This document shows positions 50,037 through 61,401 of a DNA stretch of 64,000 nt, piece after piece; the stretch's first letter is position 1; the number at the start of each line of letters is the position of its first letter. The DNA is taken from positions 1 to 64,000 of the forward strand of contig NZ_BMXT01000003.1 in NCBI RefSeq assembly GCF_014651895.1. The letters are read 5' to 3'. The translations under genes were made by a program, and so were the position numbers. Origin of the DNA: Rhodanobacter panaciterrae (GTDB lineage Bacteria > Pseudomonadota > Gammaproteobacteria > Xanthomonadales > Rhodanobacteraceae). The notes beneath the pieces are model-generated. The model did not search any database and was not told the origin of the DNA. It was given only the letters and a program-made list of their open reading frames with translations.

Positions 50037-51302
50037 ATGTCGCGTTTTTGGAAGATCGCATTGATCGTCATTGCGGTGATCGTGGTGGTGGGGATCGGTT
50101 TCCGGCTGTTGCACAAGCCGGCTGCCGAAGGCACCTCTCGCCGTGGTGCTGGCGCGAATGCCGCCGCCCAGAACGGCGGACAAGACAGCAAGGACGGCAA
50201 GGACAATGCGCCGGTGCCGGTCACGGTCGAGCCGGTGGTGAGCCAGAACGTGCCGATCTATCTGACCGGGCTGGGCACGGTGCAGGCGCTCAACACGGTG
50301 ACGATCAACCCGCAGGTGGCCGGGCAGATGATGAGCATCAACTTCACCGAGGGCCAGTCGGTGAAGAAGGGCGATCTGCTGGCGCAGATCGATCCGCGCA
50401 CTTTCCAGGCCGCCTATGACCAGGCGGTCGCCAAGCAGAAGCAGGACCAGGCCCTGCTCGCCACCGCGCAGAGCACGCTCAAGCGCAATCAGGCGCTGGT
50501 GGCCAGCGGTTATGTGGCGGCACTGGACATGGATACCTTCCGCAACAACGTCGGCCAGTTGCAGGCCGGCGTGACCGCGGATGAGGCGAGCGTACGCTCC
50601 AGCAAGGTGCAGCTGGACTACACCCGCATCATCTCGCCCTGCGATTGCGTCACCGGTATCCGCAGTGTGGATCCGGGCAATGTGGTGAATACCTCCACCG
50701 CGATCGTCACGCTGACCCAGGTGCATCCGATCTACGTGATCTTCTATCTGCCCGAGCAGAACCTGGAAGTCGTGCGCAATGCGTTCAAAGGTGGCGCCCA
50801 GCTCGAGGTGACGGCGCTGGATCGCACCGACGCCCATCCGCTCGCCAGCGGCGGCGTGCTGCAGGTGATCGACAACCAGATCGACACCAGCACCGGCACG
50901 TTCAAGCTGCGTTCGCAGTTCCCGAACGTGGACAACACCTTGTGGCCGGGTCAGTTCGTCAACGTGCAGCTGAAGGTGCGCACCGATGCCGGTGGCCTGG
51001 TGATTCCGGCCCAGGCGGTGCAGCGCGGCCCGGATGGCGACTATGTGTACCTGCTGCAGGACGACAAGACGGTGAAGATGCAGCCGGTGACGACGGCCAA
51101 CGAGGTCGGTGCCAGCCACGTGATGATCATCAAGGGCCTGACCGTCGGGCAGCAGGTGGTCACCGAGGGCCAGTTCCGGCTCAAGCCCGGCAGCAAGGTG
51201 CAGGCGCTGAAGCCCGGTGAAGTGCCGGCGGCGCCTTCAGCGGCCGAACTGCAGAAGTCCAAGCAGAACGGTCAGAAGGGCGGTGGCCGCCGTGGCGGTT
51301 GA
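50037..51302 (+). CDS. RND efflux periplasmic adaptor (MdtA-like)
   Basis: The 421-residue membrane-fusion protein has an N-terminal anchor (about residues 6-24), a Gly/Ala/Asp-rich linker, then the HlyD-type barrel-sandwich and hairpin. Recognisable blocks are VPIYLTGLGTVQALNTVTI, SVKKGDLLAQIDPRTFQAAYDQA, LDYTRIISPCDCVTG and the beta-barrel FPNVDNTLWPGQFVNVQL. It bridges the inner-membrane pump and an outer-membrane channel. The tail (about 395-421) is Gln/Lys/Gly-rich. It is the first gene of a three-gene operon with two pump subunits. Confidence 0.93.
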   Translation: MSRFWKIALIVIAVIVVVGIGFRLLHKPAAEGTSRRGAGANAAAQNGGQDSKDGKDNAPVPVTVEPVVSQNVPIYLTGLGTVQALNTVTINPQVAGQMMSINFTEGQSVKKGDLLAQIDPRTFQAAYDQAVAKQKQDQALLATAQSTLKRNQALVASGYVAALDMDTFRNNVGQLQAGVTADEASVRSSKVQLDYTRIISPCDCVTGIRSVDPGNVVNTSTAIVTLTQVHPIYVIFYLPEQNLEVVRNAFKGGAQLEVTALDRTDAHPLASGGVLQVIDNQIDTSTGTFKLRSQFPNVDNTLWPGQFVNVQLKVRTDAGGLVIPAQAVQRGPDGDYVYLLQDDKTVKMQPVTTANEVGASHVMIIKGLTVGQQVVTEGQFRLKPGSKVQALKPGEVPAAPSAAELQKSKQNGQKGGGRRGG

Positions 51303-51359
51303 TGGCAGTACGGCAGAGGCTTGCGCCCGGCGCGACCGGGCATGCCGTTGTCTGGCCAT

Positions 51360-51384
51360 GATCGCGGCTGAAGCCGCTCCTACA
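51360..51384. repeat. REP-like palindrome
   Basis: The sequence gatcgcggctgaagccgctc plus ctaca contains the stem gcggc/gccgc with loop tgaa. This motif, read in reverse as tgtaggagcggcttcagccg, is a familiar REP family in Pseudomonas and xanthomonads. It sits between the adaptor and first pump genes. Only this copy is evident in the window. Confidence 0.7.
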
Positions 51385-51398
51385 CGTTACGGATAGCC

Positions 51399-54300
51399 AT
51401 GGGATTTTCGACACTCTTCATTCGCCGGCCGATCGCCACCTCGTTGCTGATGGTCGCGATCCTGCTGCTCGGCATCCTCGGTTACCGCCAGTTGCCGGTG
51501 TCGGCGCTGCCGGAGATCGAGGCGCCCAGCCTGGTGGTGACCACGCAGTATCCGGGTGCCAGTGCCGCCACCATGGCTTCGCTGGTGACCACGCCGCTGG
51601 AGCGCAACCTTGGCCAGATTTCCGGCCTGGCGATGATGACCTCCGACTCGTCGGCCGGCCTGTCGACGATCGTGCTGCAGTTCAACATGGACCGCGACAT
51701 CGACATCGCCGCGCAGGACGTGCAGTCGGCGTTGAACCAGGCGCGTGGCACCTTGCCCAGCACGCTGCCGTATCCGCCGGTGTACAACCGGGTGAATCCG
51801 GCGGATGCGCCGATCCTCACGCTAGAGCTCACCTCCGACAGCCTGCCGCTGCGCGACGTGAACAACTACGCCGATTCGATCCTGGCGCAGAAGCTGTCGC
51901 AGGTGCAGGGCGTGGGCCTGGTCTCGATCGCCGGCAACGTGCGTCCCGCGGTGCGGGTGCAGGTGAATCCGGCGCAGCTGTCCAATCTCGGTCTGACCAT
52001 GGAGGACGTGCGCAGCGCGCTGACCCAGGCCAACGTGAACGCGCCGAAGGGCACGCTCAACGGCGCCACGCAGAGCTACAGCATCGGCACCAACGATCAG
52101 CTCGCCACGGCCGAGGAATACAAGAGCACCATCATCAGCTACAAGAGCAATTCGCCCGTACGTCTCTCCGATGTGGCGAACGTGGTCGATGGTGCGGAGA
52201 ACGACCAGCTCGCCGCGTGGGCGAACGGCAAGCCGGCGGTGCTGCTGGACATTCGTCGCCAGCCAGGCGCGAACATCGTGCAGACGGTGGAGTCGATCCG
52301 GCAGATCCTGCCGCAGCTGCGCGCCGTGCTGCCGGCCAGCGTGCATCTGGACGTGTTCGCCGATCGCACGGTGACCATTCGCGCCTCGGTGCACGATGTC
52401 GAGTTCACCCTGCTGCTGACGATCTTCCTGGTCGTCGCGGTGATCTTCGTGTTCCTGCGCCGGTTCTGGGCCACGATCATTCCTTCGGTGGCGGTACCGC
52501 TGTCACTTCTCGGCACGTTCGGTGTGATGGCGTTCACCGGCATGTCGCTGGACAACCTTTCGCTGATGGCGCTGACCGTGGCCACCGGTTTCGTGGTCGA
52601 CGATGCGATCGTGATGATCGAGAACATCGTGCGCTACATCGAGCAGGGCAAGGACGGCAAGGAGGCCGCCGAGATCGGTGCGAAGGAAATCGGCTTCACC
52701 GTGCTGTCGCTGACCGTATCGCTGGTCGCGGTATTCCTGCCGCTGCTGCTGATGCCCGGCGTCACCGGCCGCTTGTTCCACGAATTCGCGTGGGTGCTGA
52801 CGATCGCGGTGACCATCTCGATGCTGGTGTCGCTGACGCTGACGCCGATGATGTGCGCCTACCTGCTCAAGCCCGACCAGTTGCCGCCCGGCGACGACGC
52901 GCACGAGCGCCAGGTGGCCGGCAGCAAACCGGATCTGTGGATGCGTACGGTGGGCGTGTACGAGCGTTCGCTGGACTGGGTGCTAGATCATCAGCGGATC
53001 ACCATCACGGTGGCGGCTGCCGCCGTGGTACTCACCGTGTTCCTGTACATCGCGATTCCCAAGGGTCTGCTGCCCGAGCAGGACACCGGCATGATCACCG
53101 GCGTGGTGCAGGCCGACCAGAACGTGGCGTTCCCGCAGATGGAGCAGCGTACCCAGGCGGTGGCGGAGGCGTTGCGCAAGCAGGACGGTGTGGCAGGTGT
53201 GGCCGCCTTCATCGGTGCCGGCTCGGTCAACCCCACGCTGAACCAGGGCCAGCTCAGCATCGTGCTGAAGGACCGCGGCGATCGCGCCAACCTGGACACC
53301 ATGGTAGCGAACCTGCAGGCGGCCGCGGCCGGTATTCCGGGTATCGCGCTGTACCTCAAGCCGGTGCAGGACGTGACGCTGGACAGCCAGGTGTCCGCCA
53401 CGGAATACCAGTACTCGCTGTCGGACGTGAACGCGACCGAGCTGTCCGGCTATGCCAACCAGATGACCCAGGCCATGCGCCAGCGCCCGGAGCTGGCCGA
53501 CGTCGGCAACAACCTCGCCGACCAGGGCACTGCGTTGAAGCTGACCATCGACCGCGACAAGGCGAGCCGGCTCGGTGTGCCGGTGCAGACGATCGATGAC
53601 ACGCTGTACGACTCGTTCGGCCAGCGCCAGATCTCGACCATCTTCACCCAGCTCAACCAGTACCGCGTGGTACTGGAGGTGGCACCGCAGTTCCGCACCA
53701 GCACCTCGCTGCTGAACCAGCTGGCGGTGAAGAGCAACGGCAACGGTGCGTTGACCGGCAGCAACGCGACCAGTTTCGGCCAGGCCGCCTCGAGCAATTC
53801 GTCCACCAGCACCGGCATCAGCGTCGCCAATACCGGCGTCATCATCGGCAGCGGCAGCATCATTCCGATCGCCTCGCTGGCGACGTCCGAGATCACCACC
53901 GCGCCCTTGGTGGTCAGCCATCAGCAGCAGCTGCCGGCGGTGACCGTATCGTTCAACCTGGCGCCGGGCTATTCGCTGTCGCAGGCGGTGGATGCGATCC
54001 ACGAGATCGAGAAGCAGCTGAACTTCCCGGCGCAGGTACGCGGTCAATTCATCGGCAAGGCAGCGGAGTTCTCCTCCAGTCTCGGTGACGAGGTGTTGCT
54101 GCTGCTGGCCGCGGTGATCGTGATCTACATCGTGCTGGGCGTGCTGTACGAGAGCTACATCCATCCGCTGACGATCATCTCCACCCTGCCGCCGGCCGGT
54201 GTCGGTGCGCTGCTGGCGCTAATCCTGTGCGGCATGAGCCTGTCGGTGGACGGCATCGTCGGCATTGTGCTGTTGATAGGTATCGTCAAGAAGAACGCGA

Positions 54301-54632
54301 TCATGATGATCGACTTCGCGATCGAGGCGAAACGCACCGGCCTGAATGCGCACGACGCGATCCGGCGTGCCTGCCTGCTGCGCTTCCGCCCGATCATGAT
54401 GACCACCGCAGCGGCGATGCTCGGTGCATTGCCGCTCGCGCTCGGCAACGGCATCGGTTCGGAACTGCGCCGCCCGCTCGGCGTGTCGATCGTCGGCGGC
54501 CTGCTGCTGTCGCAGCTGGTGACGCTGTACACCACGCCGGTGATCTATCTGTACATGGAGCGTTTCTCCGACTGGCTCGCCGCGCGCCGCGAACAGCGCG
54601 CACTCCGGCACGCGAGCCAGGGCGCGGCGTGA
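51399..54632 (+). CDS. RND efflux pump subunit, MdtB-like
   Basis: The 1077-residue hydrophobe/amphiphile RND transporter has TM1 (about residues 10-30), two periplasmic porter domains, and the proton-relay helix with TVATGFVVDDAIVMIENI near 390-408 (the paired aspartates). A second bundle ends in GIVLLIGIVKKNAIMMIDFAIE near 955-975. It is longer than MdtB (1040) because of a Ser/Asn/Gly-rich insertion at about 778-821 in the second porter loop. With the next gene it likely forms a heterotrimeric pump as in MdtB2C. No outer-membrane channel gene follows. Confidence 0.95.
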   Translation: MGFSTLFIRRPIATSLLMVAILLLGILGYRQLPVSALPEIEAPSLVVTTQYPGASAATMASLVTTPLERNLGQISGLAMMTSDSSAGLSTIVLQFNMDRDIDIAAQDVQSALNQARGTLPSTLPYPPVYNRVNPADAPILTLELTSDSLPLRDVNNYADSILAQKLSQVQGVGLVSIAGNVRPAVRVQVNPAQLSNLGLTMEDVRSALTQANVNAPKGTLNGATQSYSIGTNDQLATAEEYKSTIISYKSNSPVRLSDVANVVDGAENDQLAAWANGKPAVLLDIRRQPGANIVQTVESIRQILPQLRAVLPASVHLDVFADRTVTIRASVHDVEFTLLLTIFLVVAVIFVFLRRFWATIIPSVAVPLSLLGTFGVMAFTGMSLDNLSLMALTVATGFVVDDAIVMIENIVRYIEQGKDGKEAAEIGAKEIGFTVLSLTVSLVAVFLPLLLMPGVTGRLFHEFAWVLTIAVTISMLVSLTLTPMMCAYLLKPDQLPPGDDAHERQVAGSKPDLWMRTVGVYERSLDWVLDHQRITITVAAAAVVLTVFLYIAIPKGLLPEQDTGMITGVVQADQNVAFPQMEQRTQAVAEALRKQDGVAGVAAFIGAGSVNPTLNQGQLSIVLKDRGDRANLDTMVANLQAAAAGIPGIALYLKPVQDVTLDSQVSATEYQYSLSDVNATELSGYANQMTQAMRQRPELADVGNNLADQGTALKLTIDRDKASRLGVPVQTIDDTLYDSFGQRQISTIFTQLNQYRVVLEVAPQFRTSTSLLNQLAVKSNGNGALTGSNATSFGQAASSNSSTSTGISVANTGVIIGSGSIIPIASLATSEITTAPLVVSHQQQLPAVTVSFNLAPGYSLSQAVDAIHEIEKQLNFPAQVRGQFIGKAAEFSSSLGDEVLLLLAAVIVIYIVLGVLYESYIHPLTIISTLPPAGVGALLALILCGMSLSVDGIVGIVLLIGIVKKNAIMMIDFAIEAKRTGLNAHDAIRRACLLRFRPIMMTTAAAMLGALPLALGNGIGSELRRPLGVSIVGGLLLSQLVTLYTTPVIYLYMERFSDWLAARREQRALRHASQGAA

Positions 54633-54809
54633 TGCCGCCGATGTCCCGACGTGGCCTCGCCATCGCGGGCGCCTCGGCTGGACCATGAAACAGATGGCCA
54701 ATCATCCCTGCGCCGCCTCAACCTTTTCGCGGCTGAGGCGTTAGCAGGGGATGAATCTTTCACGCGCCATCTGCAATAAAGTCATCCGTACCCTGGTCAA
54801 GCCTGATCC

Positions 54810-57800
54810 ATGAATATCTCCGGCCCGTTCATCCGCCGTCCGATCGGCACCTCGCTGCTGGCGATCGGCGTGTTCGTCGTCGGGGTGATCTGCTATGCGC
54901 TGCTCGGCGTCTCGGCGTTGCCGGACATGCAGATACCGGTGATCTTCGTGCAGGCCAGCCAGGCCGGCGCCAGTGCCGGCACGATGGCTTCCACCGTGGC
55001 CGCGCCACTGGAGCGGCACCTGGGCCAGGTCACCGGCATCGACACCATGCGTTCGTCCAGTTCGCTGGGCAGCACCCAGGTGTTCCTGATGTTCAATACC
55101 GGCCGCAACCTGGATGCCGCGGCGCGCGACGTGCAGGCGGCGATCAACGCGGCGCAGTCGGATCTGCCGTCGGGCCTCAACAACCCACCCAGTTACGAGA
55201 AGGCGAATCCGAACGACGATCCGATCATCGCCTTCGCGCTGACTTCCGACACGCAAGCCGCACGCGACCTCTACGACGTCGCCGATTCGCTGCTGGCACA
55301 GCGGCTGCGCCAGCTCGAAGGGGTGGCTTCGGTGGATATCGCCGGCGCGTCGACGCCGGCGGTGCGCGTCGACGTGAACCTGCGCGCGCTCAACGCGATG
55401 GGTCTGTCGCCGGACGATCTGCGCAACGCGCTGACCGCCGCGAACGTGACCTCGCCGCAGGGTTTCCTGTCGGACGGCCGTACCACCATGGCGGTGACGG
55501 CCAACGATGCCCTGCATAACGCCGACGATTTCGCGCAGCTGGTCATCGCGAACCAGAAGGGCGTGGCCGTGCGCCTGTCCGATGTCGCCAAGGTCTACGA
55601 CGGTACCCAGGACGCGTACCAGGCGGCGTGGTTCGAGGGCAAACCCGCGATCCTGATGTACGTCTACAAGCAATCCAATGCCAACATCATCGGCACGGTG
55701 GACCGGGTCAAGGCGGCGATCCCCGAGCTGCGCGGTTATCTGCAGCCGGGCACCACACTGACACCGTATTTCGATGGCACGCCGACCATCCGTGCATCAC
55801 TGCACGAAGTCCAGGCCACGCTGCTGATCAGCCTGGCGATGGTGGTGCTGACGATGGCGCTGTTCCTGCGCCGGCTGGCGCCCACCCTGATCGCTGCGGT
55901 GGCGGTGCCGTTGTCGCTGGCCGGCGCGGCGACGCTGATGTACGTGCTCGGCTACACGCTCAACAACCTGACCCTGCTGGCCTTGGTCGTCGCGATCGGC
56001 TTCGTTGTCGACGATGCGATCGTGGTGATCGAGAACATCGTGCGGCATATCGACCAGGGCATGACGCGGATGCAGGCGGCACTGACCGGTGCGCGCGAGA
56101 TCGGGTTCACCATCGTGTCGATCACCGGTTCGCTGATTGCGGTGTTCATCCCGCTGCTGTTCATGGGCGGCATCACCGGCATGTTCTTCAAGGAGTTCAC
56201 GATGACGCTGGTGGCGGCGATCGTGATTTCGGCCATGGTGTCGTTGACCCTCACGCCGTCCATGTGCGGTCATTTCCTGCGCGGACATCGCGAAGCGGCG
56301 GAATCGTCGCGCTGGGGCCAGGCGATCGACCGCTTCCACCAGCGCATGCTGGCGGTCTATACCCGCGCGCTGGATTTCTCGCTGCGGCATGCCTTGCTGC
56401 TATCGCTGACGCCGCTGATCCTGATCGGCGTCACCGTATTCCTGTTCACCCAGGTCAAGACCAGCCTGTTTCCGCAGCAGGACACCGGCCTGATTCGTGG
56501 TCGCGCGACGTCGGGCGCCACCGTGTCGTTCCAGGATTCCGTCGATCGCCAGCAACGCTTGATTGACATGCTGCTGAAGGATCACGACGTCGCCACCGTC
56601 GGCGCGCGACTGGGCAGCAGTCGGCAGGGCGCCAGCGGTTTCTTCGACATCCAACTGAAGACGCACCAGGCAGGACGCACGGACAATACCTTCGATGCGC
56701 TGGCGCGGCTCAGTGCGAAGGCGGCGAAGTACCCGGACCTGAATGTGCGGCTGCGCCCGATCCAGGACTTGCCCAGCTTCGGTGGTGGTGGCAGCAGCCA
56801 GGGCGCGCAGTACCAGATATCACTGCAGGGCGACGACCTGGCCAAGCTGCAGGAATGGCTGCCGAAGCTGGTCACCGAGCTGAAGAAGAATACCCAGCTG
56901 CGGGATGTCGGCAGCGACATCGATGATGCCGGCCTCGAGCAGGATATCGTGATCGATCGCGACAAGGCCGCCCGGCTCGGACTCTCGATCGGCACCATCG
57001 ATGGCGCGCTGTACGATGCGTTCGGCCAGCGTCAGGTATCGACGATCTATTCCGATCTCAACCAGTACAAGGTGGTGATCAACGCGCTGCCGAACCAGAC
57101 CGCGTCACCGGCTTCGCTTAACAGCACCTACGTGAAGTCGACCAACGGCAAGATGATTCCGCTGACCGCGTTCGCGCACCAGCAGGCTGGCCTCGCACCG
57201 ACCCAGGTCACCCACCAGAACCAGCAGACCACGATGGGTCTCAGCTTCAACCTGGCGCCCGGCGTGAGCATGGGCGAGGCGTTGCAAGTGATCCAGGCCA
57301 CGGCCAACAGCATGCGCATGCCGGGCGACATCAAGCTCAACGTGGGTGGCGATTTCCAACGTTTCCAGCAGTCGCAGAGCGGCATGCTGTGGCTGGTGCT
57401 GGGCGCGATCCTCACCGTCTACATCGTGCTCGGCATGCTGTACGAGAGCCTGATCCATCCGGTGACGATCCTGTCCACCCTGCCGGCGGCCGGCGTCGGT
57501 GCGTTGCTGGCGCTGTGGCTCACCAACACCGACCTGTCGGTGATCGCGCAGATCGCGCTGGTGCTGTTGATCGGCATCGTCAAGAAGAACGCGATCATGA
57601 TGATCGACTTCGCCCTGGTCGCCGAACGCGAGCACGGCAAGAATCCGATGGAGGCCGTGCGCGAGGCCTGCATCGTGCGCTTCCGCCCGATCATGATGAC
57701 CACCATGGTGGCGATCCTCGCCGCATTGCCGATCGCGATCGGCCTGGGCGAAGGCTCCGAGCTGCGCCGTCCGCTCGGCATCGCGCTGATCGGCGGCCTG

Positions 57801-57938
57801 CTGATCTCGCAAAGCCTCACCCTGCTCAGCACACCCGCGCTGTACGTGATCTTCTCGTGCCTGGCCGAGCGGCGCAGAAGCTGGAGCGCACGTCGACGTG
57901 AGCGCAAGACCATTGTGGCCAGCGCCAGCGCCGGATGA
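54810..57938 (+). CDS. RND efflux pump subunit, MdtC-like
   Basis: The 1042-residue RND transporter has the same architecture as its neighbour. The relay motif VVAIGFVVDDAIVVIENI lies near 390-408, and the second-half motif LVLLIGIVKKNAIMMIDFAL near 920-940. Length is normal for MdtC/MexF-like pumps, and it lacks the linker insertion of the first pump. The 177-base gap before it holds an imperfect hairpin (cgcctca/tgaggcg, 54714-54740) without a T run, so read-through from the first two genes is likely. Confidence 0.95.
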   Translation: MNISGPFIRRPIGTSLLAIGVFVVGVICYALLGVSALPDMQIPVIFVQASQAGASAGTMASTVAAPLERHLGQVTGIDTMRSSSSLGSTQVFLMFNTGRNLDAAARDVQAAINAAQSDLPSGLNNPPSYEKANPNDDPIIAFALTSDTQAARDLYDVADSLLAQRLRQLEGVASVDIAGASTPAVRVDVNLRALNAMGLSPDDLRNALTAANVTSPQGFLSDGRTTMAVTANDALHNADDFAQLVIANQKGVAVRLSDVAKVYDGTQDAYQAAWFEGKPAILMYVYKQSNANIIGTVDRVKAAIPELRGYLQPGTTLTPYFDGTPTIRASLHEVQATLLISLAMVVLTMALFLRRLAPTLIAAVAVPLSLAGAATLMYVLGYTLNNLTLLALVVAIGFVVDDAIVVIENIVRHIDQGMTRMQAALTGAREIGFTIVSITGSLIAVFIPLLFMGGITGMFFKEFTMTLVAAIVISAMVSLTLTPSMCGHFLRGHREAAESSRWGQAIDRFHQRMLAVYTRALDFSLRHALLLSLTPLILIGVTVFLFTQVKTSLFPQQDTGLIRGRATSGATVSFQDSVDRQQRLIDMLLKDHDVATVGARLGSSRQGASGFFDIQLKTHQAGRTDNTFDALARLSAKAAKYPDLNVRLRPIQDLPSFGGGGSSQGAQYQISLQGDDLAKLQEWLPKLVTELKKNTQLRDVGSDIDDAGLEQDIVIDRDKAARLGLSIGTIDGALYDAFGQRQVSTIYSDLNQYKVVINALPNQTASPASLNSTYVKSTNGKMIPLTAFAHQQAGLAPTQVTHQNQQTTMGLSFNLAPGVSMGEALQVIQATANSMRMPGDIKLNVGGDFQRFQQSQSGMLWLVLGAILTVYIVLGMLYESLIHPVTILSTLPAAGVGALLALWLTNTDLSVIAQIALVLLIGIVKKNAIMMIDFALVAEREHGKNPMEAVREACIVRFRPIMMTTMVAILAALPIAIGLGEGSELRRPLGIALIGGLLISQSLTLLSTPALYVIFSCLAERRRSWSARRRERKTIVASASAG

Positions 57939-58077
57939 GCTTCTCTGCACGCTGAACTCGCGCTGGCGGCAGCAGTTCGAAGGGGCTGCGTGCACACTTT
58001 GACTGAACGCGCGCGCAGCGCACTCACAAGCCGTTAACTGCAAGCTGCGTATCACTGACCGCTCTTCCGAAGCGGAG

Positions 58078-58197
58078 ATGCGTTCATGGGCAACGAGAAC
58101 AGCCGAGTCGCATTTCTCCGATGTGCATCGCGATCAGCTCGCTGATCCGGATCGGATCACGACCGGCCAGCAGCTGAAGATTCCCGCCACGCCCTGA
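58078..58197 (+). pseudogene. Remnant of a LysM-domain protein (C-terminal end only)
   Basis: A 39-codon frame ends with FSDVHRDQLADPDRITTGQ followed by QLKIPATP. This is the last two-thirds of a LysM domain (compare the usual 'IFEANRDQLxxPDxIxPGQxLxIP'). The start of the domain (the YTVxxGDTLxxIA part) is missing from all frames upstream, where only RND operon trailer sequence lies. It may be what is left of a Kbp/YgaU-like gene after deletion. It could still be translated from the ATG at 58078, but that seems unlikely to give a folded domain. Confidence 0.55.
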
Positions 58198-58231
58198 ACC
58201 ACTGCCCAGTTCAACGCAGGAGATACGTCCC

Positions 58232-58756
58232 ATGAAGATGACTCGCCCACCCTTGATCCTTGCCGCATCGCTGGCCGCCGTTCTGGCCTTGAGTGCCTGC
58301 GGCAAGCATGATGAATCGGCTTCGTCGGTACCGGCCACGCCACCGCCGGCCGCCTCCGCACCGGCGATGGCGCCGGCGCCATCGCCGGCATCCACGGCAG
58401 CCGCGGGCATGCCGGCCAGCGACGCGCCCGCTGCCGTCACGTTCGGCTCGGTGGAGCTGGGATCAACCGTCGATGCCAGCAACAAGATCCTCGCCAGCGG
58501 CAGCAGCTTCGCCCCGTCGGACACCATCTATGCCTCGGTCGACACCAGCGGCAGCGGCACCGCCACGCTGGCTGCGACGTGGAGCGACCAGGACGGCAAG
58601 ACCGTGCACGAGGACAGCAAGACCCTCAATTCCAGCGGTCCGGAGACCACCGCCTTCATGATCAGCAAACCCAGTGGCTTCGCGGCCGGCAATTACAAGG
58701 TCGACATTTCCTTGAATGGCAGCCAAGTCGCCAGCAAGGATTTCTCGATCAGGTAA
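58232..58756 (+). CDS. Hypothetical lipoprotein
   Basis: The 174-residue protein has a lipoprotein signal with lipobox LSAC (Cys23), a Pro/Ala/Ser-rich linker (about residues 30-70), and a C-terminal beta-sandwich-like domain (about 70-174) with TIYASVDTSGSGTATLAATWSDQDGK and GNYKVDISLNGSQVASKDF. The domain reads like an immunoglobulin-type fold of unknown function. CAGGAG lies 9 bases before the ATG. Gly-Lys after the Cys does not retain it at the inner membrane, so outer-membrane placement is likely. It is monocistronic with a terminator. Confidence 0.72.
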   Translation: MKMTRPPLILAASLAAVLALSACGKHDESASSVPATPPPAASAPAMAPAPSPASTAAAGMPASDAPAAVTFGSVELGSTVDASNKILASGSSFAPSDTIYASVDTSGSGTATLAATWSDQDGKTVHEDSKTLNSSGPETTAFMISKPSGFAAGNYKVDISLNGSQVASKDFSIR

Positions 58757-58782
58757 GTCGCGGCAGCAGCGACGGATGCAAC

Positions 58783-58811
58783 AAGGGCGCGGCCATGCCG
58801 CGCCCTTTGTC
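58783..58811 (+). terminator. Terminator of the hypothetical lipoprotein gene
   Basis: An 11-bp stem (aagggcgcggc / gccgcgccctt) with a 3-base loop is followed by a short T-containing tail (tgtcgtt). Confidence 0.75.
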
Positions 58812-58922
58812 GTTGCGGCGATGAGTGCTTCACCGTCCGTGCTTTCCCCTCCCCGGCGAAAACGCGACAATGGGAGGCTTTCGTGAGTGCCGATCGGGCT
58901 CGCCCAGGGCAACCTGGAATGA

Positions 58923-61238
<2,316 letters not shown>

Positions 61239-61283
61239 GGTAGTCGCGTTGATCTGAACGTGCTGCACGCACAACGGCAGTGA

Positions 61284-61321
61284 CAGAAACGGGGCGCTCC
61301 ATGGCGCCCCGTTTCTGTCTG
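61284..61321 (+). terminator. Terminator of icd
   Basis: A perfect 14-bp stem (cagaaacggggcgc / gcgccccgtttctg, 6-base loop) lies 45 bases after the icd stop. The T content sits within and after the right arm. Confidence 0.85.
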
Positions 61322-61401
61322 GATGGTCGCCGATCCATGGGCAACCTGCGAGTCAGGATCGGCCTGACACAATGCATGTCTATGAAGATGGAGCCTTGCC
61401 G

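Noticed and set aside
49576..50064. Possible genes in the 511-bp gap (49576-50064, 49640-49828)
   Set aside because: No ribosome sites, no domain or signal features, and they overlap the promoter regions.
54714..54740. Terminator between the two RND pump genes
   Set aside because: The stem is imperfect and no T run follows, so it is not convincing as a terminator.
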